A stretch of DNA of 64,000 nucleotides from Rhabdophis nuchalis (GCA_039707465.1 CM077645.1:58281850-58345849), one strand, 5' to 3'; shown: positions 33,373-45,636, numbered from the stretch's first letter. The notes: generated by a model from the sequence alone, not told the origin. Translations and numbers: made by a program.

Positions 33373-36300
33373 TTATATTCAAGAAATGAAAGAATACTCT
33401 TTCATTTCCAGGTTTCAGAGCAATAAATATTACCCAAGCTGTATAACTGGGGAGTCAAGGACATAATAAACATAAGAAGACCAATTCTTTCCATCTTCAA
33501 AAATATTTCTTGCCTATTAGCAAGACCAGAAAGGTTTCCTACTGTATATTATTACCAGGTATTGCTTTTATTGGCAAATGCTGTCTTGCTTTTCCTCAAA
33601 GCTTATAGTGAAACAGGTACTGTGAAATAAGCTGAAGACATTCAAAGAAATCCATGTATCTAATCTAAGAGTTAGAACTGTGATCTTATTAAGATTTGAA
33701 GGACATGTCATATAAAACTAATAAAGATCAATGAGAGTGCATGCCCATGTTTGGTTCCTTAAGAGCACTAAAATGCAAAGCTCATCATTTAGATTGTGCC
33801 TGGAGTCTAGTACTATTTTACATTGCATCTTTGTTCCCTGATGGTTAATTTCAGGTGTATAATAGGAAATGGTTTTCTTATGTACTCATAACTGCTTTTA
33901 GCTATAACTTTTACTCATAGTAATATAAAGCCCAGTCTAGGTGAACTTTTATATAAAGTTCTCTCTGCTGCATTGCGCTGTCTTAAAATGGCAGCAAGTG
34001 CTTTCAGATTTTATTGTTCAATCTATTCCATATCAAGACCTACCTACAAATCTAAGCTAATGAAGTCTTCCTTCTTTCTCAAAGGACTATTCCACCTCAG
34101 AGTAATTTCTTCATTCTACTGATAAATATGACACATAAATCTGTATATTTTCTCTTTATGTGAGATGCTGTGATCTACAGAAATGTCATTTCTTGTCCCA
34201 TTCCTATTTCTTTTCAGAGAGAAAGTCCTTATTAAACTAATAAGCATAATTTGCTAAATCTATCCCTCATGCATAAAACACCACTAAAAGGGATGGTCCA
34301 CTAAGCATCAGTATTTCTTTATGTAATATACACAATAAAGGTCAGAAGAGAAGACTGTAATGGTCCCCTTTGGGCCTTAAAATCTACAATGAAAGCCCGA
34401 AACTGAACTAAGCAGATAGAAATGATGCAAATCACAGCTTTTTTTTTTACAGAGTGAGACAAAAAAGTATTTAAAAGGGAGAATATCGGGCATATTCATA
34501 TTAGAGCAATCTGTTTTCCACTACAAAAGCCAGCTTTGTTTGTATATTTGGGTATGTTTTAAAACAACATTGTTCTCTGAACCAAATGCTGAAATGAAGA
34601 GCTCATTAAACATCACACAATTAGCTCACGTAAACTATTTGCTCTACTGAACAGAATTATTTGGGTAGTTATAGTGAATCTAGAAATGCACCTGTACTAA
34701 AATATTCCAGGAGATAACTGTTTTGTCTTTCAAAAGAAAAATAGAGTTCTTGAAAGTTACATATTTATAATCACATTAAATTTTATAGATAACGAAATAC
34801 TTCATAAAATGCATAAAGTGTTGTCCTATTTGAGGTTAGGGATCAGAAGAGTGGGATAATTGTAAAAGGTGATATAAAACAAAATTATGTATAAACATTC
34901 ATCTTAAACCAAAAAATGGCTAGATATAGCACATATTCTATATTCAGTTATCCCCCCCTCAGATGTTCATCCTTTATTCTAACTACAAAATCTTCTTGTT
35001 TAACAATAAAGTAATCTGAGCTGGTTTTGTAAATCTTGATTTTGAATTTTAAACAAATAAATTGTGGAATCATATGCATGTTTATTCAAATTAAAGTCAT
35101 ACTATGTTCAAGGGGCTTATTTCCTTGGAAATATGTCTAGATTTGCATCTTTAGTAAGCAATTTTATGTACAATTGCCTAGCAGTGAACCTTGTTAAACA
35201 AAATTGACAGGATTAGAGTAAACCTGCTTAGGCTAACACTCTTAGTGCCCTACAAAAATGCTGTTGTACCATTTCAGCATTTAAACAGTTATGAACACAA
35301 ATCAGATGAGAACAATTGGGATTGCTTTTCCAAGGCTTTCCTGTCTGGTCTCTCAAAATAAAAGAATTCATTCAACTTTGTTTTCTATATCCTTTCATTT
35401 GAGGTCAGGTATCTTCATATTTGCAATTTCCTGTGGCTGTTCTGTTCAGTTGTTGTGCTATTATGAGGCAAAAATACACACCCCAAACTCTCACTTATCT
35501 TCTCCAGTCCCAGACAACAGCTCTCCAGTGGCTCTTCAGCAAAAAGCTAGTCCCTGCTAAATTCAAGAGGATAAATAAAATCCATCTCTCCTGCCAAGGC
35601 TTCACCAAGCTAATGTTGGTAGGTGCAATTACCTGTATCCCTTATGATGTTCTTGTTTACAGATTAAAGCCACAAATCTAAAGATGAAACTACAATTAAA
35701 ATAGATGGTTCAAAAATGCATATGGGCTGATTACTTGCACTTATACCAGAGAAATAAGTGGGGCTTTTAATTTCATGACTGAGCCAATGAAGCACCAAAT
35801 AGACTGTAATATGAGGAGCTAATCTATAGCTATGGCTCCTTTACGACCACTTACATTTGTGATCTTAACCACCCACATGATATATAATCAAAAGGGTGCG
35901 TCATTACTTCACCTTTTTATGTTGGAGAAATTAGCAGCAAATGTTGGTACTTTTTTCATTGTGTCACACCAGTGTTGTCATGGGGACCAAATCCATGTTT
36001 GGCAAGTGAAAAATAATGTAATAATGAAGCTACATATTCAACCAGTTTTTGTTTCAAACAAAGTTCAAAACCAAAAGCTTTTAGTGGCTAGTTATTCTTT
36101 GAATAGGCATTCATAACCACAAGCCTTCTTGCTAAAAAAAAAATTAAGCTTTAAAAGCTATCTAAACTGCTTTTTAGTTTCCTCTCTCAGCAATCAATTA
36201 TAAAATTCTGAGTTTGCATAGTATACTATGGCTCTAAACAACATTCAGACAATTGTGTAGCAGATAACAATTCCTTTTGTTTAGAATATTCATTAACCTG

Positions 36301-37289
36301 CAGGCAAGACTTGAGAATCAGATGTTACCATCACACTACTGTTGCAAGGGGGGGAGAGACCTCTGTTTCTTTGCTCTTGCCTTATCTACTAAATTAATAG
36401 AAAAGAAGTTTTATACAGTAGATTGATGTTTACAACTAATTCCAAATGAATTATAATAATTGATAGTAGGAGCCCTAGAAGTTGATTCCTGCTTTCTGAA
36501 GTCCAAATATCAGTTTAGTTTTCCTATATTTTTCTATATTGTTTCTGGAGCTTTTAGGCTCTGTCCACTTGTTTTCAGAGGATTTCACACAAGCAGAATA
36601 AACATCAGGTGACAGTACAACTGGATAACTGGTTCCAAGATTCAAAAGAGTTCCTTGATCCTTCTGGCCTGATCCTCTGAGCTCCATATTAACTACCTAG
36701 CATCCCAAGTTCTCAAACACAAGAGCAACCCAATGACACTCTTGTGTTCAGGGTTAAGATAATGGATGGCTGCTGAATACAAATTTAGGCCTTCTTCAGA
36801 AGTGCTGCTGCCTATCCTAGAAATATATCCTAGAAATTATCCATTCTCTTTTTCAGTCCGTTCTTGTGAACATGCTCTGTCTCTCTCTGTTTGGGAAATT
36901 TTGTATATTAGCTCCTGTTTAGTAAGGAACTAATGCTCGGAGCAAAAAGGTGTACATAAGTTTTTGTAATAATGTTGAGTCAGAAGTATATGACAGAAGT
37001 CATATCTTAGAACAATGGGAAGAACCATAAAGACACAAAAAAGTGAAGAAGTTGGATCAAGTAACTATATGATATGCTGGAATGACCATGGAAACAGAAG
37101 GAAGAACCACAGGCTGGACAACCAGTATGTAAAAGATATCGTAGGTCACCGAAGGAGAAGGAACATTGGAAGCATTTCAGAAGGGACCCTCCTTAGCATA
37201 AGTAAAAGTATAGGAAGAAATACTAACACGGGTAAGATTCTATTACTGTAACTATACAATAAAGATGGAGCTAGCATTCATTGTTGTGC
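33373..37289. other. Unannotated background, 3.9 kb
   Basis: The longest stretch without recognisable repeats in the left half. Open frames (for example 35291-35560 and 35832-36116) have no domain, splice context or codon pattern that I can recognise. Confidence 0.45.
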
Positions 37290-37648
37290 TTCTTGTCTAG
37301 ACTATCTAAAAGGGTTGTGGCATCAGCTTTATGGAACATTCTCCCTCATCCACCCAAGTGAAGATGGCTTGATTCCTTTTGGCTTTCCAAAGTTCCTCAA
37401 GAGCACCTCAGAAGATTGGTGAAATATTGAGCTGGTTCCATTGTAAGGATCACCTTAATAACCCATATAATACCCAATACTTACTATTAATTATTTTTGT
37501 TTGTTTTATATTTTATAAGGTAAAGCATTTACTAATGATATTATTAATTGTCTTGTGAATATTAATCATTTTTATCTTTATTGTTTGTTGCCTGGAGTTG
37601 CTTGTTTGTGAAATAGGTAGCCATATAAATTGAATAAATAAATAAAAT
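37290..37648 (+). mobile_element. Old LINE 3'-end remnant with AATA tail
   Basis: The 3' part (tgttgcctggagttgcttg, aggtagccatataaattg, aataaataaataaa) has the form of a CR1/L2-clade 3' end. The upstream part (gcatcagctttatggaacat) could be decayed ORF2. Tentative. Confidence 0.45.
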
Positions 37649-39297
37649 TTGTGTGCCAACACTGAAGCATATTCTTTCCAGTTTGGCTAAGATTTGCCTT
37701 TGGTAGGGAGATAGCCTTGGTCTTTCTGATGAATAAGAGAACTGAGACCTTGTTCTTTCAATGCTTTATGCTATTGATAACCATATTATTCTGAGGCTCT
37801 TAGAACTACTTGTTGGAGGCATCATTTTGCCTGATTTTGCTCCAAGCTCTTCAAGATTTCTCTCTGCCATTAGATATTAGGAAGAACAGGATTGTGATTA
37901 TTTGTCCCTATTATGCCTCTAATACCGTGCTTAACCTTCCTGCAAACTCAAAAATGTGCTTCTTGAAAAGCTGTGAAGAAATGGACATTAGAGACCAAAG
38001 GTCAAGCTGAATTTAGAAAGGATAGAATTTTTGGTGATGCTGGAGGTTATTTTCCTGTTAAGGAATAGGTTTTATCATGGATGAAGTTTTTTTTTTCTCA
38101 TATTACTATTGATGCCAAAGTACATTAGTAGCGAGGATGGCTTTTAGTCAGCTTCAAGTAACAAAATAAGTTCAGCCAGTTTTGAAGAATAGGCATAGCA
38201 TTATAAATCCATGAACTATATATGTATCTTGAGATTATCACGCTGGCAATGGATTGGAAATTGCAGTTAACCCAGGATGTAACTATAGGTGATAAGTGAA
38301 ATTTTCAGAAAGTGTCATATCACTCTCATGTTAATCCCCATAAAAGCTGCTTTTTATTTTCCATAGGTAAAAATTATGGGCAAACTATCTACTTATGTGG
38401 TTTCTACCTTGTGCTGTTAGATCTTCAGATCAATACTGTACAAGTATGAAGGGAAATTTAACCTTTTATTCCTTTGATTGAAAAAAAAGCAGCCAAAGGT
38501 CAAAGAGCTTTCCGCCAACATACAACAAATGATATCCAACTCTGTTTCATCTGTTCAATCTTTTATCTTTCATGACTATTTCACTTTCAATAAGTGATAT
38601 TTTATTTATAGTTTATAGCTGAAATTTAATGGTAATTAATGTAGAATTAAACAGTGATATGAAATTAAGAAAGAAAAATAATAGATTAGTAGTATTCAAA
38701 TTATATTCTTGCTATCATTGTAATATATTTGGTGCTTGACAATAATGAACTGAGTGTAAAACATATCTGCCAAAATCACAAGACGCTAAGAAGTCTGACT
38801 TTCAGTTTTAAACTTTAGTAATCAATTAATTATATTTGTTTTAATGGTCAAGCTTCCATAAGATAGTATCAAAGGAAGAAAAAGATGAATACAAAATTTC
38901 AAAATTATGTATATTTTGCTCCAGAATTATTTCAGAACTGTGGTAAAATGATTAAAGAATTGGAATGGGAATGGAAAGACACATTTAAAACCTTGATTAA
39001 AAGATAAAATATAGTAATATGTAAACCATCAGTTAAACACATTAGAATCAATTTAAATAATAAAACTAGAAATAGACCTACAAAAAAGCAAAGCCATGAC
39101 TTTATAGCTAAAAATTGAAAGAGCAAGAGTATGATGAATCTTAATAAATTCAACTTGCCACAAACTAGAAACAGTAACAAAAAGGGCTCGTATCCATGAG
39201 GATAGCAAACAGATTTTGAAGAGTGGAGGAGAAAAGTAGAAAAGAAATGTCTCCAGCCATTCTTCCTAATTGATTGATTTCTATAACAACAGGTATC
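37649..39297. other. Unannotated background
   Basis: AT-rich sequence without recognised genes or repeats. Confidence 0.5.
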
Positions 39298-39412
39298 TTT
39301 TAGATCAGGGGTCCCCAACCCCCGGGCCGCGGACCGGTGCCGGTCCATGGCTGGGTAGGAGCCGGGCCGCAGGGCTGGAGAGGAGGAGGAGAGAGGAGGG
39401 GGCAGCCCCCTG

Positions 39413-39739
39413 AGCAGAGCACGCGGGAGAACGCAGGCGCGGCTGTTCGCGCCGTTGGAGTGCGGCTCTTCCTCCACCCTCATGGACGGAGGGACTCCTG
39501 GGCGTCGCCGGAGCAACCCTCCCTACCAGCCACCGATTCCCTCCCCGCCACGGAGCCTCCCCTGCTGGCATGCCGGCCACTCGTTTTCTTCCAGGGGCTG
39601 CGGAAGCTCTGCGGGCGGGGGAGGGAACTGGCGGCCGTAGGGAGGGTTGCTCCGGCGGCGCCCAGGAGTCCCTCCGTCGACGAGGGTGGAGGGAAAGCCC
39701 CCACCATCCTCCTGCATTCTCCCGCGCGCTCTGCCCAAT
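39413..39739. repeat. GC-rich inverted repeat inside the hAT element
   Basis: The left arm (about 39413-39530) and right arm (about 39634-39739) are imperfect reverse complements. The best block pairs 39471-39530 with 39634-39693, for example ggagggactcctgggcg against cgcccaggagtccctcc. The outer parts (gcagagcacgcgggagaa and its partner) also match. The loop is about 100 bp. Overlapping open frames here are shadows of GC-rich sequence. The right arm is cut by the CR1 tail. Confidence 0.75.
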
Positions 39740-41328
39740 TTATTTATTTATTTTATTTTTTATTTTATTAAATTTATACCCCGCCCTTCTCCTTGTTAGG
39801 ACCCAGGGCGGCGCACAGGCATTATTTAAAAACACAAAATACAATAAATATCAATTAAAATGTATTAAATTAATAAACCCGCGCTAAAACCCAATATTAA
39901 AACCCTTACCAAATTATAAATTTTTCTTTAAAAAGTCAGAAACGGGGGGCTATCCTAGGCCGGCTTGTTGGAATAAATATGTCTTAAGACGTTGGCGGAA
40001 GAGGCGGAGGTCCGAGATAGTACGAAGGTCGGGGGGTAGGTCATTCCAGAGGGCCGGGCCCACCACAGAGAAGGCCCTTCCCCTGGGTGTTGCCAACCGG
40101 CATTGCCCCGCCGACAGCACCCAAAGATGACCCTCTCTGTGGGAGCGGATCGGACGAAGGGATGTATGGGGCAGGAGGCGGTCTCATAAATAGCTAGGCC
40201 CCGAGCCATGGAGCGATTTAAAGATGGTCGTCAATACCTTGAAGCGCACTTGAAAGGCAACAGGCAGCCAGTGCAGCTCGCGCAGGAGAGGTGTTACGTG
40301 GTTTGCCTTGAGGCACCCATAATCACCCGCGCGGCCGCATTCTGTACTAACTGTAGCTTTCGAGTGCACCTCAAGGGGAGCCCCATGTAGAGAGCGTTAC
40401 AGTAATCCAGCTGGGACGTCACAAGTGCTTGAGTGACTGTGCGAAGGGCTCCCCGGTCCAGTAAGGGGCGCAACTGGCGTATCAGGCGTACCTGATAGAA
40501 CACCCCCCTGGCCACGGCCGCCACATGGTCCTCCATGGACAGCCGGGAATCCAGGAGGACGCCCAAGTTGCGTGCCCTCTCCACGGGGGCCAGTTGTTCA
40601 CCCCCAATGGCCAGTGTTGGACTTATCTGGCTGAACCGGGGTGCCGGAAACCACAGCCACTCGGTCTTGGACGGGTTGAGCTTGAGTTTGTTACTACCCA
40701 TCCAGATCCGTACGGCCTCCAGACACCGGGACAGCACCTCGACGGCATCGTTGGGGTGGTTTGGGGTGGATATGTACAACTGAGTGTCATCAGCGTACAG
40801 ATGGTATTCCACCCCAAAACCACGGATGATCTCGCCCAGCGGCTTCATGTAGGTGTTGAACAGGAGTGGCGAGAGGACCGACCTCTGAGGAACCCCACAT
40901 GTGTGGGGCCTCGGGGACGACCTCTGCCCTCCTGCCAACACCCATTGCGACCGACCAGAGAGGTAGGACGAGAACCACCGCAGAACGGTGCCTCTCAGCC
41001 CCAACCCCCCCAATCGGTGCAATAAGATACCATGGTCGATGGTATCAAAAGCCGCTGAGAGATCTAATAGGACAAGGATAGAGGAACAGCCTCTACCCCA
41101 TGCCCTCCAGAGATCATCCACCAACGCGACCAATGCCATCTCAGTGCTGTGACCGGGCCGGAAGCCGGACTGGCGCGGGTCTAGATAATCAACTTCCTCC
41201 AGATGTCGGGGAAACTGTTGAGCCACCACACTCTCGACAACCTTCACCAAAAAGTGAAGGTTGGAGACGGGACGATAGTTCTCTAATAAAGCTGGGTCCA
41301 GGGATGGCTTCTTGAGGAGGGCTGTCCC
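39740..41328 (-). mobile_element. 5'-truncated CR1 LINE nested in the hAT element
   Basis: The longest CR1 copy here. The 3' end at 39740 has an ATTT/ATTTT tail and the motif accccgcccttctccttg in reverse. It extends 5' to codons for PLLKKPSLDPALLENYRPVS near 41325, upstream of the first reverse-transcriptase block. It is inserted in the right arm of the inverted repeat. Confidence 0.92.
40184..41325 (-). pseudogene. CR1 ORF2 reverse transcriptase, frameshift and stop
   Basis: The frame to 40294 covers ENYRPVSNLHFLVKVVESVV, the [13 protein letters not shown] block, [22 protein letters not shown] and LYADDTQLY (YADD), then LDYCNALYMGLPLRCTR. A 1-bp deletion near 40300 shifts the frame. The continuation (HVTPLLRELHWLPVAFQVRF) stops at a TGA (40184-40186) where the copy at 11967 has CGA, a CpG-type decay. 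Reading resumes in GRAFSV-type sequence down to about 39955. Not functional. Confidence 0.9.
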
Positions 41329-41449
41329 CTCCTCCCTCCTCCTCCTCTTCAGCCCTGCGGCCCTCCTACCCAGTCACGGAGCCTGACCGAGCGAATGAGC
41401 GGCCAAGCACGATGGGCGGGCTGAGGAGGCTGGGGGGGCGACGACGACA

Positions 41450-41895
41450 GACACACATAGAGAGACAGAGAGAGGGAGGAGGGAGAGAAAGATAGACAGA
41501 GACACAGAATGAGTGAATGCAAGACAGACAGACACACACGCACACGCACACATAGAGTGACAGAGATGGGCGGATGAAGGAGACAGAGAGAGAGAGAAAA
41601 AGAGAAAGAACGAAAAAGTGGGAGAGAGAGAAAGACAGACAGAGAGAAAGAGAAAGAGAGACATAAAGGAAAGAAAGAGACAGAAAAAGATACAGAAAGA
41701 GAGAAAGAGAAAGAGAGAAAGAGAGAGAAAGAAAAAGAGAGAAAGAGGGAAAGAAAGAAAAAGAAAGAAAGAGAAAGAAATAAAGAGAGAAAGAAAGACA
41801 GAAAGGGAAAGAGAGAAAGAGAGAAAGAAAGAAATAGAGAGAGAGAGAGGGAAAGAAAGAGAGACAGAGACAAAGAAAGAGAAAGAAAGAGAGAG

Positions 41896-41990
<95 letters not shown>

Positions 41991-41992
41991 AC
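41450..41992. repeat. Purine (GA/GAAA)n tract
   Basis: G/A-rich on the plus strand, ending in about 27 perfect GAAA units (41882-41990). It is the reverse complement of the same kind of tract at 7928-8340, and both tracts share the same flanks. Confidence 0.93.
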
Positions 41993-42176
41993 ATGACCAC
42001 AGTTGAGGCCAAAAGTTTGGTTGCTAACCAAGATCATTGTTAAGTGAGTTTCACATTTTCCAAGTTGGCCACGCCCACCCAGTAACATGACTGCTGAGCC
42101 ACTCAGCCGGTCCGCAGAATTCTTTAAAATGAAACCGGTCCCTGGTCAAAAAAGGTTGGGGACCCTTGTTTTAGAT

Positions 42177-43940
42177 TCTTTCATCCAAAGATATTTAGGA
42201 TTTTAAAGGTCATAACTATCCTTTTATACTTCACTGAAATCTAATTGATAGTCTCAGTAGATACCATATGGCTGCCATTCAGCAGTATACAGTAAGTAAG
42301 GTTTATATTTTGCCCTTACTTTGGCATAATTAAAGTATTTTTTTTTCAATTTTAGATTTAACAATGAAGATGTTGAATTGGGGTGCAGCTACTGCCTTTT
42401 AGGATCAACAGTACACCAGCAGCCAAGAAATACACTGCAGGCTAACACTTGGTAAAGCAGCCATGAAGACCTTGGAAATAGTATTCAGATACAGGCCTTC
42501 TAGTGAGGAGTTGCAGCAAAGAAGCAGGGGCACATTGTGGCAGAGATTGGTAGCTAATTATTTCCTGTGAATCCCTTCAGAAAAAGAAGAGATCGTGAGA
42601 TTGCTCATTTGAACTTCAGACAGTTGCTCCATGGGTAGATTGAGATTTTAGCATTTGACTCATGAGTTGAGTGATGAGAGTCAAGGAACTTCAATCAAGC
42701 TCACAGCTGTAATGCAGCCTATATGAGCATAAGGATACTGACTGTCACTATGGAATTGTTGTTTGTAATATTTACCATAACTATGGAGTGCCACCTGTGA
42801 TGAAAGTTTTAAAGGCACCAGACCATCCCCCCTCCCCTATGAAAAACCAACAGAAGCTTGACTTCATACCCTACAAACTTATTTGGGAAATTATAGAAAT
42901 GAAATAAGCAATTAATGAATGAAAATAATTGAACATTCAAGTAATTTCATAATGTTTTTATAACTGTTTCTTTCTAAACATTACCAATATACAGTAATCA
43001 GCTTTTTCTAAACATTTCAGGCATTTCAGATGTTCATGAATATTTCAATTCATAACTACACTCAGAAAATTCAGTAAGAGTTGAGTTTATTATGTGTGGT
43101 CCTGTGGGGACTAAATTGGACAAGAAATTGGCCACTCAGATATAGAAGTTCTAATCCACCATCATGCCCTATTCCACTAAGGTTTGAAGGAAGATATTCC
43201 ATTTTCCATTTCTCATGTTATCACTCAATATAGCTAGAAATGCTGAAGTTGATTTTATTGTATGTATTGGAGTGCGAACAGTTTTAAGATACCAAAGAGA
43301 TGATAGTGATCAATGAGAGCTACATTTGCAGATGACAGTTATATTGCACTGTAAATAGCCAACCAGCCAATTACAGTAAATGCCAAATACTGTGATCAAT
43401 GGCCAGTTAGTATGAATGTGTTACATATAACATAGGTTAACCATGTAGAATGTTAAATTTTAATTCCAATAATCTATATGAGAAAAAATAATTGAATAAT
43501 GAGCACGGAGGATGACACCCTTCTTGCCAGCTTACATCCATTTGACATGGCCACTATGATGGCTACCCACTGAAATGTGCCTAGTATAATATCATCCTCA
43601 CCCAAAATGAACATGGAACAAAGCAACTAAGAAGTTTTCACAGAAGTTATAGCGTCAATTGATAGTTCTTAATATCCGTATTCTGATTTTCTCTAGTCTT
43701 TGGCAGCTAACCCCTATGTGCAAGAGGGCAAATGAAGCTACAGAAAGATGCATGCCCTGCATGTTACAAGGGTTATTTGTGGTCCAAATAAATGTTCATC
43801 AAGATTTATGTGCTCCAGGGCAGCACTCCAGCAATTTATGGGGAATTGTACACAGCTATTAACAATGCAATAAAAAAGAAAGTAATTATCACTTGCATCA
43901 TTTACTGCACTTGTTCCAGCTGAAATTCAGAATGCTTAGA
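42177..43940. other. Unannotated background
   Basis: No gene or repeat recognised. Confidence 0.5.
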
Positions 43941-43953
43941 TTTTGCAATGGAG

Positions 43954-44088
<135 letters not shown>

Positions 44089-44125
44089 TAGTTTTATGAG
44101 CTGATCAATAAATTAAATTAGAAGA

Positions 44126-44172
44126 GACCAGGATAGATCTATTTCGAGCTTATTAGCTCTCATCAGCTGGCC
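44126..44172 (-). ncRNA. Type I hammerhead ribozyme, intact (copy A1)
   Basis: Read 5'-3' on the minus strand. Stem I strand GGCCAG is followed by the core CUGAUGA. Stem II is GAGC/GCUC closed by UAAUAA. Then comes the GAAA box. Stem III is AUA/UAU around a GAUC tetraloop, then C17 (position 44132). The second stem I strand, CUGGUC, gives six pairs, one of them G-U. Every invariant core nucleotide is present and the cleavage triplet is AUC, an allowed NUH. The open end is stem I, so it is type I. Predicted cleavage is between 44132 and 44131. Confidence 0.9.
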
Positions 44173-44473
44173 ATACCCCTTACTGGGATTCGAACCGGGG
44201 CTATGTTGCATGCAAGGCGAGGAACCTCACACTTAAGCCAAACCAGTTCCCCTATTACATCAGCTTTAGACAGGGTATATTAGTATAGGTAATTGTTTCA
44301 CAACAACCTGTTATTATTAGGCCCCAATTAAAGGGAGGAGACATACTGTTTCCCTTACTGCTCATCGGCTCATCGCTAGAGACCATCCAAACAGCAAGCC
44401 AAGAATTACGTTGTATAATATTTTAGATATGTGTGTTAGTTTTATGAGCTGATCAATAAATTAAATTAGAAGA

Positions 44474-44520
44474 GACCAGGATAGATCTATTTCGAGCTTA
44501 TTAGCTCTCATCAGCTGGCC
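44474..44520 (-). ncRNA. Type I hammerhead ribozyme, intact (copy A2)
   Basis: Identical to copy A1 and exactly 348 bp away in direct orientation. Predicted cleavage is between 44480 and 44479. Cleavage at both A2 and A1 in one minus-strand transcript would release a 348-nt RNA with 5'-OH and 2',3'-cyclic phosphate ends. Confidence 0.9.
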
Positions 44521-44734
44521 ATACCCCTTACTGGGATTCGAACCGGGGCTATGTTGCATGCAAGGCGAGGAACCTCACACTTAAGCCAAACCAGTTCCCC
44601 TATTACATCAGCTTTAGACAGGGTATATTAGTATAGGTAATTGTTTCACAACAACCTGTTATTATTAGGCCCCAATTAAAGGGAGGAGACATACTGTTTC
44701 CCTTTAATATATGTTAAATTTCTTTAAGGGATGA

Positions 44735-44985
44735 TTAATAATAATTAATTAAGAGACCAGGTTGGATCCATTTCGGGCTCCTTAGCCCTCGTCAGCTGGC
44801 CATACTTTCCCTACAGGGATTTGAACTGGTGCTCTCCAGCATTCGAAGCAGGCTGCAATTTAAGACAGCAGCAATTTAAAAGTCTCTGTCTGGATGGTCT
44901 CTAGGTTGAGTCGAAGGACAGAGAAGGATGACAAGTTTGTCTCCTCCCTTGAATAGGCCTAACAGGAAGCTGTAACAATATATCC
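44735..44985 (-). mobile_element. Diverged family A repeat (copy A3)
   Basis: On the minus strand the B box has decayed to agttcaaatcc (CpG loss), and it is followed by the hammerhead at 44755-44801. Upstream are gagaccatccagacagagac and ggaggagacaaacttgtc, segments that also occur near A1/A2 and at 45671 and 49675. It is followed by another long (AT)n tract. Confidence 0.75.
44755..44801 (-). ncRNA. Hammerhead ribozyme, degenerate (copy A3)
   Basis: Stem I GGCCAG/CUGGUC is unchanged. The core is CUGACGA, allowed because position 7 is free. Stem II is GGGC/GCCC, and the closing pair of stem III is G-C instead of A-U. Both are paired changes relative to A1. The GAAA box is intact, but position 16.1 is A instead of U (44762), so the A15.1-U16.1 pair is lost and activity is probably weak or absent. 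Confidence 0.8.
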
Positions 44986-44987
44986 AC

Positions 44988-45201
<214 letters not shown>

Positions 45202-45226
<25 letters not shown>

Positions 45227-45330
45227 TCTCCCGCGTAGAATTGGAAGTATCTTCACGACGTTTCGATGAAATCTCATTCATCATCTTCAGGCTGGTGCCT
45301 CGGGCCTGGTGCCTCCAGGAGCAACCTCAG
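45202..45330 (-). mobile_element. Family B repeat (copy B1), Penelope-like
   Basis: On the minus strand it contains ctgaagatgatgaatgag, ttcatcgaaacgtcgtg, and attctacgcgggagaaaacc followed by cgaacaatc. It is nearly identical to 45445-45546 in the same orientation, 244 bp away. The 'cgaaacgtcg' signature is common in Penelope-like elements, some of which carry hammerheads in their repeats. No GIY-YIG or reverse-transcriptase sequence is present, so the class is tentative. Confidence 0.6.
45243..45302 (-). ncRNA. Hammerhead-like motif (copy B1)
   Basis: CUGAAGA fits CUGANGA. One extra U follows, then stem II GAUGAA/UUCAUC with a six-base loop, GAAA, a minimal stem III (ACGU, no loop) and C17. 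Distal stem I is gagg with cuuc. The extra U after the first core box and only two pairs in proximal stem I make activity uncertain. Stem III of this minimal type works only as a dimer in known cases. Confidence 0.45.
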
Positions 45331-45486
45331 AAAAATATATATATATATAATCATCCCTTAAAGAAATTTAACATATATATATATGTTAAAGTATCTTGTG
45401 AAGTATATATATATATGTTTTCTGAGGTTTTCGCGGGTGTTTGTATGTAGGTCTTTGGTTGTTCGGGTTTTCTCCCGCGTAGAATT

Positions 45487-45546
45487 GGAAGTATCTTCAC
45501 GACGTTTCGATGAAATCTCATTCATCATCTTCAGGCTGGTGCTTCC
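45487..45546 (-). ncRNA. Hammerhead-like motif (copy B2)
   Basis: Same sequence as B3 in reverse. Core boxes CUGAAGA and GAAA, stem II GAUGAA/UUCAUC, distal stem I GGAAG/CUUCC. The same caveats apply as for B1. Confidence 0.45.
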
Positions 45547-45576
45547 GGCTTGGTTTGGTCCTGGAAGCACCAAGCC

Positions 45577-45636
45577 GGAAGCACCAGCCTGAAGATGATG
45601 AATGAGATTTCATCGAAACGTCGTGAAGATACTTCC
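45577..45636 (+). ncRNA. Hammerhead-like motif (copy B3)
   Basis: CUGAAGA at 45589-45595, an extra U at 45596, stem II at 45597-45602 and 45609-45614, GAAA at 45615-45618, C17 at 45622, and distal stem I GGAAG (45577-45581) with CUUCC (45632-45636). The fold is recognisable, but proximal stem I is weak. Confidence 0.45.

Larger units (their letters stand above)
39306..42168. mobile_element. Composite hAT element with nested CR1
   Basis: Left end caggggtccccaacc, right end ggttggggacccttg, inverted copies with one mismatch. The flanking 8-mers ttttagat (39298-39305 and 42169-42176) are identical. Without the nested CR1 (39740-41328) the element would be about 1.27 kb. It consists of a GC-rich inverted repeat (39413-39739), a GC-rich right part (41329-41450), a purine tract (41450-41992) and a right end related to the MITE at 45991. 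No transposase is present, so it is non-autonomous. Confidence 0.9.

Noticed and set aside
39305..39887. Overlapping GC-rich open frames as a small gene
   Set aside because: They lie in the inverted-repeat part of a hAT element, occur in both orientations and carry no domain.
44120..44245. A functional tRNA-Ala gene on the minus strand
   Set aside because: The B box and an anticodon-like loop are present, but the T stem has mismatches and no acceptor stem closes, so it is a tRNA-derived repeat and not a tRNA gene.
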